From NCBI GenBank assembly GCA_963668245.2, contig OY764195.2:930001-994000 (forward strand): 64,000 nt of DNA. The letters are read 5' to 3'. The notes below the pieces were generated by a model, which was given only the letters and a program-made list of their open reading frames with translations, ran no database searches and had not been told where the DNA came from. The position numbers were made by a program, and so were the translations under genes. Position 1 is the stretch's first letter; each line of letters starts with the position of its first letter. This stretch comes from Anoxybacterium sp963668245. GTDB lineage: Bacteria; Bacillota; Clostridia; Peptostreptococcales; Anaerovoracaceae. This document shows positions 26,646 through 35,920 of the stretch, in pieces.

Positions 26646-28202
26646 ATGAGTGAGGAAACAAATCAGGGAGAAAAGACCCATAGCAGAGTGCGCACTGCCG
26701 CACAAACAGCATTTTTGATGGCTTTGCTAACCTTGGGATCTAAGGTACTGGGGTTTGCAAGAGAAGTCGTCATGGCAAATTATTTTGGCACCAGCTATAT
26801 TGTGGATGCATACGTCATGGCATTAGCAATACCAGGGCTACTTTTTATGGGTTTCTTTGGTGCATTGGATACGGCATATATGCCATTGTTTTCTGAAATT
26901 AGGGAAAAAGAAGGCGAACGGTTGGCGAATAAATTTACTAGTGAAGCAATGAATATTGCTTTGATTTTATCTCTTTCTACCGCGATGGTTGGCTTGTGTT
27001 TTACGGAACAATTTGTAGCCATTTTTGCATCGGGTTTTATTGGTGAAAAAGCAATGTTGACAAGAAATTATTTGCAAATCACCTTCCTCTACGCAATTTT
27101 TACTTCTCTCACGGGAATTATAGAATCACAATTGCGGTACAAAGGTATATTTTTGTTACCAATACTAATTGGCTATCTACAAAATGCGGTTGTTATTTTG
27201 GTGTATTTTATGAGCGTGCAGTCTGATTATCATTATCTTGTTTGGGGATGGTTCGCAGCATATGCTTTACGATTTGCCATAATTCTACCCATATCAAAGA
27301 AAAATGGATTTGATTATATTCCTTCTTTGCAACTTACCAACTCGGGAAAAAAAATCATAATGTTGTCCATGCCTGTTTTGATTGGAAGTTATGTGACTCA
27401 AATCAACTCATTTGTAGATAAAACCTTAGCATCTCGCTTGCCAGAAGGAAGCGTCTCCGCTTTAAATTACGGTTATCTACTAATTGGAATCATTACAAGT
27501 TTGACTATTTCAATATTTATTACAATCATATATCCAAAGATGAACCAAGCACAGTCCCTATCAAATAATCTCTACTTTAATCAAATTGTGAGAAGTGGAT
27601 TTACCATAATCTTAATGATAGCAATACCTCTATCTTTAGGAGCTATGACCTTTAGCCCAGAAATTGTAAAAATTATATATCAAAGGGGTGCTTTTGATTC
27701 TGCTGCGGCAACGATGACAAGCATTGCATTTTTCTTTTATAGTATAGGCATACTGTTTATCTCGTTAAACAGCTTTATTGTTCAAATTTTTTATTCACTA
27801 CATGATATGAAGACTCCATTGCTATATGGAGCAGTAAGTGTAGCGATTAATATTGTATTAAATATATGGCTAGTACAATATATGGCATTAGGTGGGCTTG
27901 CATTAGCATCAAGTTTGGCGCAGACCTGCAATGTCCTCTTACTTTATGTTATAATGAGAAAAAAATATCCTCATGTGACGATGATTGTGTCTGGAAGAAA
28001 GATATTGGTAATTATTGGAGCTAGTATTGTAGCTATTGCAGGATCATGGGTAAGTCACTTACTTTTTATAAAATGTATAATTCCTTCTCAATTGCCAGCT
28101 ATGCTTTTCACTGTGGTGGTAGCAGCAATAATATATATACTGCTTTTATTTGTTGCAAAAGTAGAAGAACTATCCATACTAAAGACAATCATTAATCATT
28201 AA
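26646..28202 (+). CDS. murJ: MurJ/MviN-family lipid-linked oligosaccharide flippase
   Basis: 518 aa, about 14 hydrophobic segments, MATE-like MOP superfamily. The N-terminal sequence TLGSKVLGFAREVVMANYFG is the classic MviN/MurJ signature. MurJ proteins flip lipid II. Copies inside surface-glycan operons are presumed to move the operon's own undecaprenyl-linked glycan. The ATG directly abuts the stop of the regulator gene, so the two are coupled. No other Wzx-type flippase is seen in the window, supporting a dedicated role (inference). Confidence 0.88.
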   Translation: MSEETNQGEKTHSRVRTAAQTAFLMALLTLGSKVLGFAREVVMANYFGTSYIVDAYVMALAIPGLLFMGFFGALDTAYMPLFSEIREKEGERLANKFTSEAMNIALILSLSTAMVGLCFTEQFVAIFASGFIGEKAMLTRNYLQITFLYAIFTSLTGIIESQLRYKGIFLLPILIGYLQNAVVILVYFMSVQSDYHYLVWGWFAAYALRFAIILPISKKNGFDYIPSLQLTNSGKKIIMLSMPVLIGSYVTQINSFVDKTLASRLPEGSVSALNYGYLLIGIITSLTISIFITIIYPKMNQAQSLSNNLYFNQIVRSGFTIILMIAIPLSLGAMTFSPEIVKIIYQRGAFDSAAATMTSIAFFFYSIGILFISLNSFIVQIFYSLHDMKTPLLYGAVSVAINIVLNIWLVQYMALGGLALASSLAQTCNVLLLYVIMRKKYPHVTMIVSGRKILVIIGASIVAIAGSWVSHLLFIKCIIPSQLPAMLFTVVVAAIIYILLLFVAKVEELSILKTIINH

Positions 28203-28242
28203 AATTATGCAAGTAACTATATCGTATTATGATGGGGGGAAT

Positions 28243-29520
28243 ATGGCAAATAAACCTGTATTATTGTTTATTTATGATGGACTTGAAATTGGTGGAATAG
28301 AAACTCATTTGGTTTCTATTGCACAAGAGTGTAATGAAAAAAAATACAGAATGATTTGGGCAGTAAGTAAGTATATGAAAGGTGATCAAACGCTGCTTGA
28401 TATTATGAGAAAGTCACAGGTTGAAACGCTTCGGGTGCATAAAATTAATAAGGACCGAATTGGAAATTGCTGCTTTTATGATGTAAATAGATTTGAAACC
28501 CTTTCTCTTGCGAGTAATGAGGAATTGTTTGTGATTTCTTTTGACATACAGAGTTTTTTTTTAGGAGAGAGTATCAAAAAAAAATATTCGAAGTCTAATC
28601 TGGTTCATAATGTGTTTTATACGCCGCACGAATCAATGGCCTATCGAGATCAGGATATTTTAAATCGATTAGGAAATGGAATGATTTACGAATTATATCA
28701 CGCGTTTTATAAATCTATCCTTAAGAAAATCATCGCAAATGATGGACTGTATTTCATGGATGAGCTTCATCGAAAATATTTAAAAAAAATATATGGATTT
28801 ACCTTGTCCAAAGAACATGTGATACCTTTGGGACTGAACAGTACTAAGGGATACGACGAGAATATTGCTAGAAAAAAACGCAAAGAGGAAGTCTTCCGGC
28901 TGTTGTCTATTGGAAGAGTTGACTTTCCTCATAAAGAGTATATTCTGGGGCTGGTGGATTCTTTTCAAAAAATAGCTAAGGAATACCCCTTTACGGAATT
29001 GACTGTTATTGGGTATGGAAAGGATGAAGAACTGCTACTATCAAAGATAAATAGTTTAGAGAGTGAAGTTCAAAGCCGGATTAATTTTGTTGGGAAGATT
29101 CCATTACCAAACCTACCAGAGTATATTTCAAAAGCTCATGTTTGCATTGCGCAAGGACTTTCTCTTCAAGAAGCAGCAAAAGAAGGGGTTGTTTGTATTG
29201 TAGCACCTTCGTTCTCTAAAAGTGACCAATCAGGTGGATATGTCCATGAAAATGAAGATATATCACTAGCATATAAAGGAAATAGAACATTTTATCAAGA
29301 TATAAAAGAAATTATTGATATGAATGAAGAAAATTATGCATTGATGTGTAAACATACATTTGAAATCTGGTTAGAAAATTATGGAAATAACAACATAGAT
29401 AATTCTTTGCTCAGAATGAAGAATATTAACAATAAAAGATCCGTTAATATTTTTCAAATCGGAATATCCCAGTTTATCGCTAGTGTTTTTCTTTTTTTTA
29501 AGGCGGTTATGAAAAAATAA
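28243..29520 (+). CDS. Glycosyltransferase, GT4-type (GT-B fold)
   Basis: 425 aa. N-terminal YDGLEIGGIETHLVSIAQE is the acceptor-domain loop of GT4 enzymes, and the C-terminal half has LLSIGRVDFPHKEYI and LTVIGYGKDEELL (nucleotide-sugar domain). The usual E(x7)E site is weak here (SLQEAAKEGVVCIVAP). A hydrophobic/basic C-terminal tail (ISQFIASVFLFFKAVMKK) may touch the membrane. ATG 28243 is preferred over 28207 because a GGGGGG tract sits just upstream. The gene contains a T9 and an A9 run only 13 nt apart (28554-28584). Donor and acceptor unknown. Confidence 0.8.
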   Translation: MANKPVLLFIYDGLEIGGIETHLVSIAQECNEKKYRMIWAVSKYMKGDQTLLDIMRKSQVETLRVHKINKDRIGNCCFYDVNRFETLSLASNEELFVISFDIQSFFLGESIKKKYSKSNLVHNVFYTPHESMAYRDQDILNRLGNGMIYELYHAFYKSILKKIIANDGLYFMDELHRKYLKKIYGFTLSKEHVIPLGLNSTKGYDENIARKKRKEEVFRLLSIGRVDFPHKEYILGLVDSFQKIAKEYPFTELTVIGYGKDEELLLSKINSLESEVQSRINFVGKIPLPNLPEYISKAHVCIAQGLSLQEAAKEGVVCIVAPSFSKSDQSGGYVHENEDISLAYKGNRTFYQDIKEIIDMNEENYALMCKHTFEIWLENYGNNNIDNSLLRMKNINNKRSVNIFQIGISQFIASVFLFFKAVMKK

Positions 29521-29534
29521 TAAAGGAGTAGATT

Positions 29535-30488
29535 GTGTCAATGGAAAATATGGAGATGTTAAAAAACAAAATTAAACCAAGGATTATTGAGGAAGAAAAC
29601 AATCATTTCCCCCAATCTGTGTTAATTGATAATATATCATATTGTAACCTTAGATGTAGTATGTGTCCTCATTCTGAAATGAAGAGACCAAAAGGAAAGA
29701 TGGATTGGGAACTATACAGAAAAATAATAGACGAAATTGCGAATACACAACCATCTACCCGTGTATGGATTACTTTTTTTGGTGAAGGCCTTATGCTAGA
29801 AGACTTACCAGATCGAATACGATATGCAAAGGAAAAAGGATTAACTGATATTGTACTTAATACGAATGGAACACTTTTAAATCATGAGAACTCAGTAAAA
29901 TTAATTCAGGCCGGATTAGATGGATTATACGTTGGAGTGGATGCGTTTAAAGAAGAAACCTATCAGAAAATTCGTATTGGTGGAAATCTTAACAAAACGG
30001 TTCAAGGCGTTTTAGCATATAAAGCTGCGCTTGAAGTGTATGGGAATAATAAGCAAGCGATTTTTGTGCAGTTTGTTGAAATGGACTCAAATGTTGAGGA
30101 AGTTGAAGAATTTGTCGAGTTTTGGAATTCTACCGGCATTACTGTGAAAATTAGACCGATGGTAAGTTGGGCAGGAAAAGTGAAAGCAAATAACTTAATT
30201 GAATGTGAAGAACGGCTTCCTTGCAATTGGGCTATGAACTCCTTTAGCATTGCCGATGATGGGAGAGTATGTTTGTGTGCTGTTGATTTGAACTGTGAAG
30301 AACCTTGCGGAGATATAAAGCAGAATACAATAAAAGAACTATGGGACACAACCTTTGCACAAATCAGGGGAAATCATCTTAATGGAAGATTTGATTTGTT
30401 GCCAAATATGTGTCAGAACTGCAGTGATTGGCAGTCAAGCTATGCCAACTATGTCGATAATTTATCGTATAAAAAGGAGAACTTATGA
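29535..30488 (+). CDS. Radical SAM / SPASM enzyme 1
   Basis: 317 aa. Radical SAM cluster motif C37-NLR-C41-SM-C44 (CxxxCxxC), followed by the usual core elements (FFGEGLML, IVLNTNGTLL). A C-terminal SPASM-type region has CNWAMNSFSI, CLCAVD, CEEPCGD and CQNCSDW, enough cysteines for auxiliary Fe-S clusters. GTG 29535 is preferred to ATG 29541 because AAAGGAG is 6 nt before it. It overlaps the next radical SAM gene by 4 nt. Members of this group modify peptides or small molecules, including sugars. Inside a glycan operon a sugar substrate is plausible but unproven. Confidence 0.85.
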   Translation: MSMENMEMLKNKIKPRIIEEENNHFPQSVLIDNISYCNLRCSMCPHSEMKRPKGKMDWELYRKIIDEIANTQPSTRVWITFFGEGLMLEDLPDRIRYAKEKGLTDIVLNTNGTLLNHENSVKLIQAGLDGLYVGVDAFKEETYQKIRIGGNLNKTVQGVLAYKAALEVYGNNKQAIFVQFVEMDSNVEEVEEFVEFWNSTGITVKIRPMVSWAGKVKANNLIECEERLPCNWAMNSFSIADDGRVCLCAVDLNCEEPCGDIKQNTIKELWDTTFAQIRGNHLNGRFDLLPNMCQNCSDWQSSYANYVDNLSYKKENL

Positions 30489-31495
30489 TGAATAACACAA
30501 ATCAAATGTATGCAAATAGCATTAATCATAAACTTGAAACATATGAAGACAAGACTGATGCTTTGGATTTCCCCAAGATGTGTGTGTTGAGTTTTGTATA
30601 TGTTTGTAATGCATTATGCCCAGGATGTCCATATACAATAAGCGATATACGCGATCAATATAAAGATGCATTGTTAATGAAATCAGACTTATTCAAAAAA
30701 ATTGCAGACGAATGCGGAGCAAATGGTTCATATATAAGGCTTTCTGGTGGGGGAGAACCAATGATGCATCCCCAAGCTGTAGAATTGATAGAGTATGCAA
30801 AATCTGTAGGTGCAAAAGTTGGTTTGATTACGAATGGATCTATTTTTAATGAGGAAAACTCAAGACGGCTATTGGAGGCAGATATTGATATGATTGAGTT
30901 TAGTGTTGATGCCTGTGATGAACAAACGTATTCTATTGTAAGGAAAGGATTAGATTTTTACAAGTTAGTTGACAATGTAGAAAGAATGGTTGCTATGCGT
31001 GATAAATTAGGTAGCTCCAGCAGAATTATTGCTAGTGTGATAAATCAGAAAGAAATTGACCTTTATGAAGTTGAAGCATATTGGAAGAAGCGTGTTGATC
31101 ATGTACAGCTTAGAAAATATCTTACTTGGGGTATGGGTGATAAGTCTCAATCAGCGGATGACATCCCATATTTGCCGGAAGAGGAAAAATTGCCATGCCC
31201 ATGGCTATTTGAAAGATTAAACATTGACAGTAGGGGTCAGGTAACTCTATGCGGATACGATATACCATTTAATAATAACTTGGGAAATATTGAAAAAAGA
31301 AGTATTAAGGATGTCTGGCTTGGAGAAGAGTTTACTAGATTGAGAAAATTGCATCTTGACGGCAAGCGAAATGAGATTGAAATTTGTAGAAACTGTACGG
31401 ATGGGCAGTATCGATCTTGGACGTACAATTATTGGCAATTAATAAAAACTGCAGAGGAAAACAGGAACACTAAAAAAAATGCGGAGATAATTTAA
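30485..31495 (+). CDS. Radical SAM / SPASM enzyme 2
   Basis: 336 aa. Radical SAM motif C41-NAL-C45-PG-C48, the GGE-type motif as LSGGGEPMMHP, then LITNGSIF. The C-terminal SPASM-like part includes LPCPWLFERLNID, VTLCGYDIPF and EICRNCTDGQ. It is a diverged paralogue of the preceding gene, sharing domain order, and is translationally coupled to it (ATGATG overlap with a strong AAGGAG site). The two may act in sequence or as a pair. Directly followed 1 nt later by an AsnB-like amidotransferase gene. The reaction is unknown. Confidence 0.85.
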   Translation: MMNNTNQMYANSINHKLETYEDKTDALDFPKMCVLSFVYVCNALCPGCPYTISDIRDQYKDALLMKSDLFKKIADECGANGSYIRLSGGGEPMMHPQAVELIEYAKSVGAKVGLITNGSIFNEENSRRLLEADIDMIEFSVDACDEQTYSIVRKGLDFYKLVDNVERMVAMRDKLGSSSRIIASVINQKEIDLYEVEAYWKKRVDHVQLRKYLTWGMGDKSQSADDIPYLPEEEKLPCPWLFERLNIDSRGQVTLCGYDIPFNNNLGNIEKRSIKDVWLGEEFTRLRKLHLDGKRNEIEICRNCTDGQYRSWTYNYWQLIKTAEENRNTKKNAEII

Positions 31496-31496
31496 G

Positions 31497-33380
31497 ATGT
31501 GTGGAATATGTGGATTTACTGGAGAGAAGAAAGACAATCTTTTAAAAAAAATGGGCGATGCAATTTATCATCGAGGTCCAGACGAAGAAGGTCTTTTTTC
31601 AAACAACTTAATTAATTTATGCTCTAGAAGATTAAGTATTATTGACATAAAGTCAGGAAAACAGCCTGTAAAAAATGAATCTGGAATGATTTTCGCTGTC
31701 TGGAATGGAGAAATATATAATTATTTGGAATTAAGAAGAGCCCTAGAAGACAAAGGCCATTCTTTCTATACTGACCACTCTGATTCAGAAGTTATCGTTC
31801 ATCTATATGAAGAATATGGGCTGAACTTCCCAGCTCATATCAATGGAATGTTTGCAATTGCTATATGGGATCAGAATAATGAAACTTTAGTGCTAGTGCG
31901 AGACAGAATGGGTGTAAAGCCATTGTTCTATGCTGAAGCAGATAACAACCTTGTATTTGGTTCAGAAATAAAGAGCATACTTTTACATCCAGATATAAAA
32001 AAAGAAAAAGATTATGATGCATTATACCACTACTTCACATATAAGAACATCGTACCTCCCAAAACTGCTTTTAAGGAAATTCGGTCACTGATGCCCGGAG
32101 AAATGCTTATATATTCAAAGAAAAAAAAGGTGCTAAAGACATATTGGCAAGCTGATTTTTCGAAGAAAAGTCTGGATTCAATAGACGAAGCGGAGTTGAA
32201 AATTCATGATATATTAATGGATGCAACGAAAATCAGAATGCGGTCGGATGTAGAAGTTGGTGCATTTTTAAGTGGTGGACTCGATTCAAGCTTGATTGTT
32301 GCCCTTGCGCAGAGGCATTCATCCAAAAAATTAAAAACGTTTTCTTTAGGATACAACATGGAAACGAAACTTTTTAATAAGGCAGAAGACATACAAAGTG
32401 CAAAACTAATATCAGAAATGTTTGAAACGGATCACTATGAATACTTCATGAATCCAATGGAATTAATTGACAACTTGGATTCTATTTTGCATTCTTTTGA
32501 TCAACCATTTGCAGGAGTATCATCCACATTTTTTTTAACTAGATTAATCTCAAAGCATGTAAAGGTAGCATTGTCAGGAGATGGTGCGGATGAATTGTTT
32601 GGAAGTTATTTGGCTCCAAGACTTGCATTTCCAATGGAATATTATGCAGCTAATTGTGATATCATCGAAAAGGGAATGATGAGCGATAATCAAAAGAATA
32701 ATCTAAAACCATTTGAAAATAATATTATGTTTCTCCAAGAATTGCTAAAGGGTTCTAATGGTGAGTTAGCAAAGTGGAAGTATAAGTTGTTGCCGTTTGA
32801 CGATAAAAAAAAGAAGCAATTGCTATCAAACGGATTTAAAGGAATGATATCTGAAGGGACTGATTCTTATCGCCTTTTAAAATCACAAATAGATAGTTGC
32901 AATGCAAAGGACGTCCTAAACAGAGTTCTTGAAAACGAGTGGAATACATTGCTTCCCAATCAGGTTCTTGCTTTTGTTGATTTTTTATCTATGGCCCATT
33001 CTGTCGAAGTAAGATCTCCTTTTTTAGATTATCGGCTAATAGATTATGTAGCAACGCTTCCAGGGAGTTATAAAATTGTTGAAGGAAACGTTAAGCATCT
33101 ATTGAAAAATGTAGCGAGGGGAATTATTCCCGATCAGATCATTAATAGAAAAAAAGAAGGTTTTGTTTTGCCGATTTATGAATGGATGCAGACAAATTAC
33201 AAAGAATATGTTACAGATGTATTATCTAAGGAAAATCTCCAGAAATACAATTTGCTAGACTGCAAATATGTTGATAGTATGTTGACTAATTATTACATAG
33301 AGCAGAACAAATCAAATTCTATGGCCGGAGAAATATGGGAACTTGTAATATTTCAAAATTGGTGTAACTTGTATTTATAA
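31497..33380 (+). CDS. Asparagine-synthetase-like glutamine amidotransferase 1
   Basis: 627 aa, AsnB family. The class II glutaminase begins with the catalytic Cys2 (MCGICGF), with RLSIIDI and NGEIYNY downstream. The synthetase half carries the PP-loop SGGLDSSL and the acceptor-side SGDGADELFGSY. In glycan clusters such proteins (for example WbpS-type) are thought to amidate sugar carboxylates rather than make asparagine. The operon also encodes a NDP-sugar dehydrogenase able to make uronic acids. One of two copies in the operon; it directly follows radical SAM enzyme 2. Confidence 0.88.
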   Translation: MCGICGFTGEKKDNLLKKMGDAIYHRGPDEEGLFSNNLINLCSRRLSIIDIKSGKQPVKNESGMIFAVWNGEIYNYLELRRALEDKGHSFYTDHSDSEVIVHLYEEYGLNFPAHINGMFAIAIWDQNNETLVLVRDRMGVKPLFYAEADNNLVFGSEIKSILLHPDIKKEKDYDALYHYFTYKNIVPPKTAFKEIRSLMPGEMLIYSKKKKVLKTYWQADFSKKSLDSIDEAELKIHDILMDATKIRMRSDVEVGAFLSGGLDSSLIVALAQRHSSKKLKTFSLGYNMETKLFNKAEDIQSAKLISEMFETDHYEYFMNPMELIDNLDSILHSFDQPFAGVSSTFFLTRLISKHVKVALSGDGADELFGSYLAPRLAFPMEYYAANCDIIEKGMMSDNQKNNLKPFENNIMFLQELLKGSNGELAKWKYKLLPFDDKKKKQLLSNGFKGMISEGTDSYRLLKSQIDSCNAKDVLNRVLENEWNTLLPNQVLAFVDFLSMAHSVEVRSPFLDYRLIDYVATLPGSYKIVEGNVKHLLKNVARGIIPDQIINRKKEGFVLPIYEWMQTNYKEYVTDVLSKENLQKYNLLDCKYVDSMLTNYYIEQNKSNSMAGEIWELVIFQNWCNLYL

Positions 33381-33403
33381 AATGAAGGAGTGTGCATTTA
33401 TAG

Positions 33404-34072
33404 ATGTGTACAAAGAATCCGCAGTTGATTATTTTTGGGATTGGTCAGTTTGCTGAACTATTAACTTACTATATTAAAGAAGATACTAACTATGAAATTT
33501 ATGGATACGCTGTGGACTCACTGTATTATAAATGTGAAACATTTTTGGATAAGAAAGTTATTTTGTTTGATGACGCTAAATCCTATGACTCGAAAAGATT
33601 TAAATTTTTATTAGCTGTAGGTTACAGTAATATGAACCATTTAAGAGAAAAGAAGTATATAGAACTGAAGGAGCTGGGATTTGATGTGATTTCATATATT
33701 AGCCCAAAAGCAGTCGTTGCTGACAATGTAGTTCTAGGTGACGGAAATGTTCTTTTAGAAAATTCCTATATTGCACCATTTAGCATGATTGGAAACTGTA
33801 ATATTTTTTGGAGTGGTTCGAACATTTCGCATCATGCAAAAATAGGAAATAATAATTTTATTGCACCATCTGCTTGTGTTGCAGGTAATGTTTATATTGG
33901 AAACAACTGTTTTTTAGGTGCCAACTCAACGATTCGCAACGGCATTGAAATTGGGGATTATTGTCTCATTGGCTCAGGAACGAATATTAGCAAAAATATG
34001 GCATCTTATGAAGTGAATCTGGAAGAAGGCACAAAAACAATTACAAAAACAAGCCTTGAAATCACAATATAA
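33404..34072 (+). CDS. Sugar O/N-acyltransferase, NeuD/left-handed beta-helix type
   Basis: 222 aa. An N-terminal Rossmann-like part (LIIFGIGQFAELLTYYI) precedes hexapeptide repeats (VLGDGNVLLENSYIAPF, IGNCNIFW, IGNNNFIAPS, VYIGNNCFLGANSTI) forming a left-handed beta-helix, as in NeuD/PglD-like acyltransferases. It probably adds an acetyl or other acyl group from a CoA donor to an amino sugar. Two genes upstream of WecE, it is a candidate for N-acylating dTDP-Fuc4N (inference). AAGGAG lies 13 nt before ATG, rather far. Confidence 0.8.
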   Translation: MCTKNPQLIIFGIGQFAELLTYYIKEDTNYEIYGYAVDSLYYKCETFLDKKVILFDDAKSYDSKRFKFLLAVGYSNMNHLREKKYIELKELGFDVISYISPKAVVADNVVLGDGNVLLENSYIAPFSMIGNCNIFWSGSNISHHAKIGNNNFIAPSACVAGNVYIGNNCFLGANSTIRNGIEIGDYCLIGSGTNISKNMASYEVNLEEGTKTITKTSLEITI

Positions 34073-34083
34073 GGGAAAAATCA

Positions 34084-34797
34084 ATGCGAAAAGTAGCAGT
34101 TTTACAATCAAACTACCTTCCATGGAAGGGATACTTCGATATAATAAATGATGTTGATTTATTTATTTTTTATGATGAAGTCCAATATACACATAATGAT
34201 TGGAGAAATCGAAACAAATTGAAATCTAGGGATGGAATTCAATGGCTATCAATACCAGTTGGTAGGAATTTGGATAAGAGCATAAATCAAATTGAAATAT
34301 CAAATAAATTCTGGCAACGAAAACATTGGCATTCAATTGTTGCCAATTATTCAAAATCCCCCTATTTTAAGAAATACCGTGATTTCTTTGAACAGTTTTA
34401 TATGGAAAGAGAATGGAAAAATTTATCTATTTTGAATCAGCATTTAATTCGTAGCATTTCTCAGGAAATCTTAAAAATATCTACAACTTTTGAAGACAGC
34501 AGTTGTTACCAAACTACGGGAAAAGGGCATGAAAAGTTGCTTGATTTATTGAAAAAGACTAATGCGAGTATTTATGTCTCGGGCCCTGCTGCACAAAACT
34601 ATGTGGTACAGGAGGACTACCGTAAAGCAAATATAGAAATTATTTGGAAAAAATACGAAGGATATCCTATTTACAAACAAAATTATGGACCGTTTGAGCA
34701 TCAGGTGTCAATAATTGACCTTATATTTAATGTAGGGGATGAGGCTCCTTATTATATTTGGGAGTGGAGAAATGAAAGAAAAAACAATCAAGTTTAA
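34084..34797 (+). CDS. WbqC-like family protein
   Basis: 237 aa. The signature N-terminus VAVLQSNYLPWKGYFDIIND, then FIFYDEVQYTHNDWRNRNKL and IPVGR, identify the WbqC family found in O-antigen and capsule clusters. Its biochemical function is not established to my knowledge. It overlaps the WecE gene by 26 bp and precedes it immediately, so the two products are probably made together and may act on the same 4-amino sugar (inference). No membrane segment. Confidence 0.85.
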   Translation: MRKVAVLQSNYLPWKGYFDIINDVDLFIFYDEVQYTHNDWRNRNKLKSRDGIQWLSIPVGRNLDKSINQIEISNKFWQRKHWHSIVANYSKSPYFKKYRDFFEQFYMEREWKNLSILNQHLIRSISQEILKISTTFEDSSCYQTTGKGHEKLLDLLKKTNASIYVSGPAAQNYVVQEDYRKANIEIIWKKYEGYPIYKQNYGPFEHQVSIIDLIFNVGDEAPYYIWEWRNERKNNQV

Positions 34798-35920
34798 TAT
34801 TCCACCTTTAACTGGAAAAGAATTAAATTATATTGCTAAAGCACTAGAGAACGGTAAGCAGTGTGGTGACGGTGAATACACAAGAAAGTGCAATGCATGG
34901 CTAGAAAAAAACTTAAATGTTCAAAAAGCTCTTTTAACTACATCTTGCACACACGCATTGGAGCTAGCGGCTCATCTGATAGATGTTAAACCAGGCGATG
35001 AAGTAATCATGCCTTCCTATACATTTGTATCGACAGCCAATGCTTTTGCACTAAGAGGTGCTAAGATTGTTTTTGTTGATGTCAGACCTGACACTATGAA
35101 CATAGACGAAGGAAAAATCGAATCAGCGATAACACATAAGACGAAAGTGATTGTAGTGGTTCACTATGCAGGCATTGCTTGCGAGATGGATAAAATTTGT
35201 GAGATAGCTTCAAAACATGGACTCTATGTTGTGGAAGATGCGGCTCAAGGAATTCTATCTAGCTACAAAGGCAGAAAACTTGGAAGTATTGGAGATTTTG
35301 GATGTATTAGCTTCCATGAAACAAAAAATATTAGTATGGGAGAGGGAGGGGCGTTATTAATAAAAAACGCTAAATATAATGATCAAGCTGAGATCATTAG
35401 AGAAAAAGGAACGGATAGAACAAGATTTATTAGAGGAGAGATAGATAAATATTCTTGGGTAAGCATTGGATCTTCTTACTTGCCGAGTGAAATAAATGCG
35501 AGTTTTTTATATGCCCAACTGGAAGAGGCATCAAAAATTAATCAGGACAGATTAAAAACATGGGATTATTATTATGGGATGTTGAAAAATGCAAAAAAAA
35601 CTTTTGACATTCAGCTCGGGACAATTCCAAGCAACTGTGAACAAAATGGACATATGTTTTATATCAAAATGAAAGACCTAATACATAGGAATTTATTGAT
35701 GCGTGGACTAAAAGGTAAAGGGATTTCTACTGCATTTCACTATATCCCTTTACACTCATCTCAAGCAGGATCAATTTTAGGTCGTTTTCATGGGGAAGAT
35801 AAATATACGACTTTGGAAAGTTCTAGATTGTTAAGGCTACCTATGTATTATGGGTTAAAGAAGGACACAATAGAGTATATTTGCGAATCAATATTAAAAG
35901 AATTGGAGGGAATTAAGTGA
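34772..35920 (+). CDS. wecE: dTDP-4-amino-4,6-dideoxygalactose transaminase (WecE/RffA-like)
   Basis: 382 aa, PLP-dependent DegT/DnrJ/EryC1 family. Long stretches match enterobacterial WecE closely: CGDGEYTRKCNAWLE, GDEVIMPSYTFVSTANAF, FVDVRPDTMNIDE, and SFHETKN with the PLP-lysine at about residue 185. WecE converts dTDP-4-keto-6-deoxyglucose to dTDP-Fuc4N using glutamate. The required upstream enzymes RmlA and RmlB are encoded just downstream. ATG 34772 (MKEKTIKFNIPP) has GGAGTGGAG in front and matches the family N-terminus. An in-frame start at 34739 would only add unrelated residues. Confidence 0.92.
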   Translation: MKEKTIKFNIPPLTGKELNYIAKALENGKQCGDGEYTRKCNAWLEKNLNVQKALLTTSCTHALELAAHLIDVKPGDEVIMPSYTFVSTANAFALRGAKIVFVDVRPDTMNIDEGKIESAITHKTKVIVVVHYAGIACEMDKICEIASKHGLYVVEDAAQGILSSYKGRKLGSIGDFGCISFHETKNISMGEGGALLIKNAKYNDQAEIIREKGTDRTRFIRGEIDKYSWVSIGSSYLPSEINASFLYAQLEEASKINQDRLKTWDYYYGMLKNAKKTFDIQLGTIPSNCEQNGHMFYIKMKDLIHRNLLMRGLKGKGISTAFHYIPLHSSQAGSILGRFHGEDKYTTLESSRLLRLPMYYGLKKDTIEYICESILKELEGIK

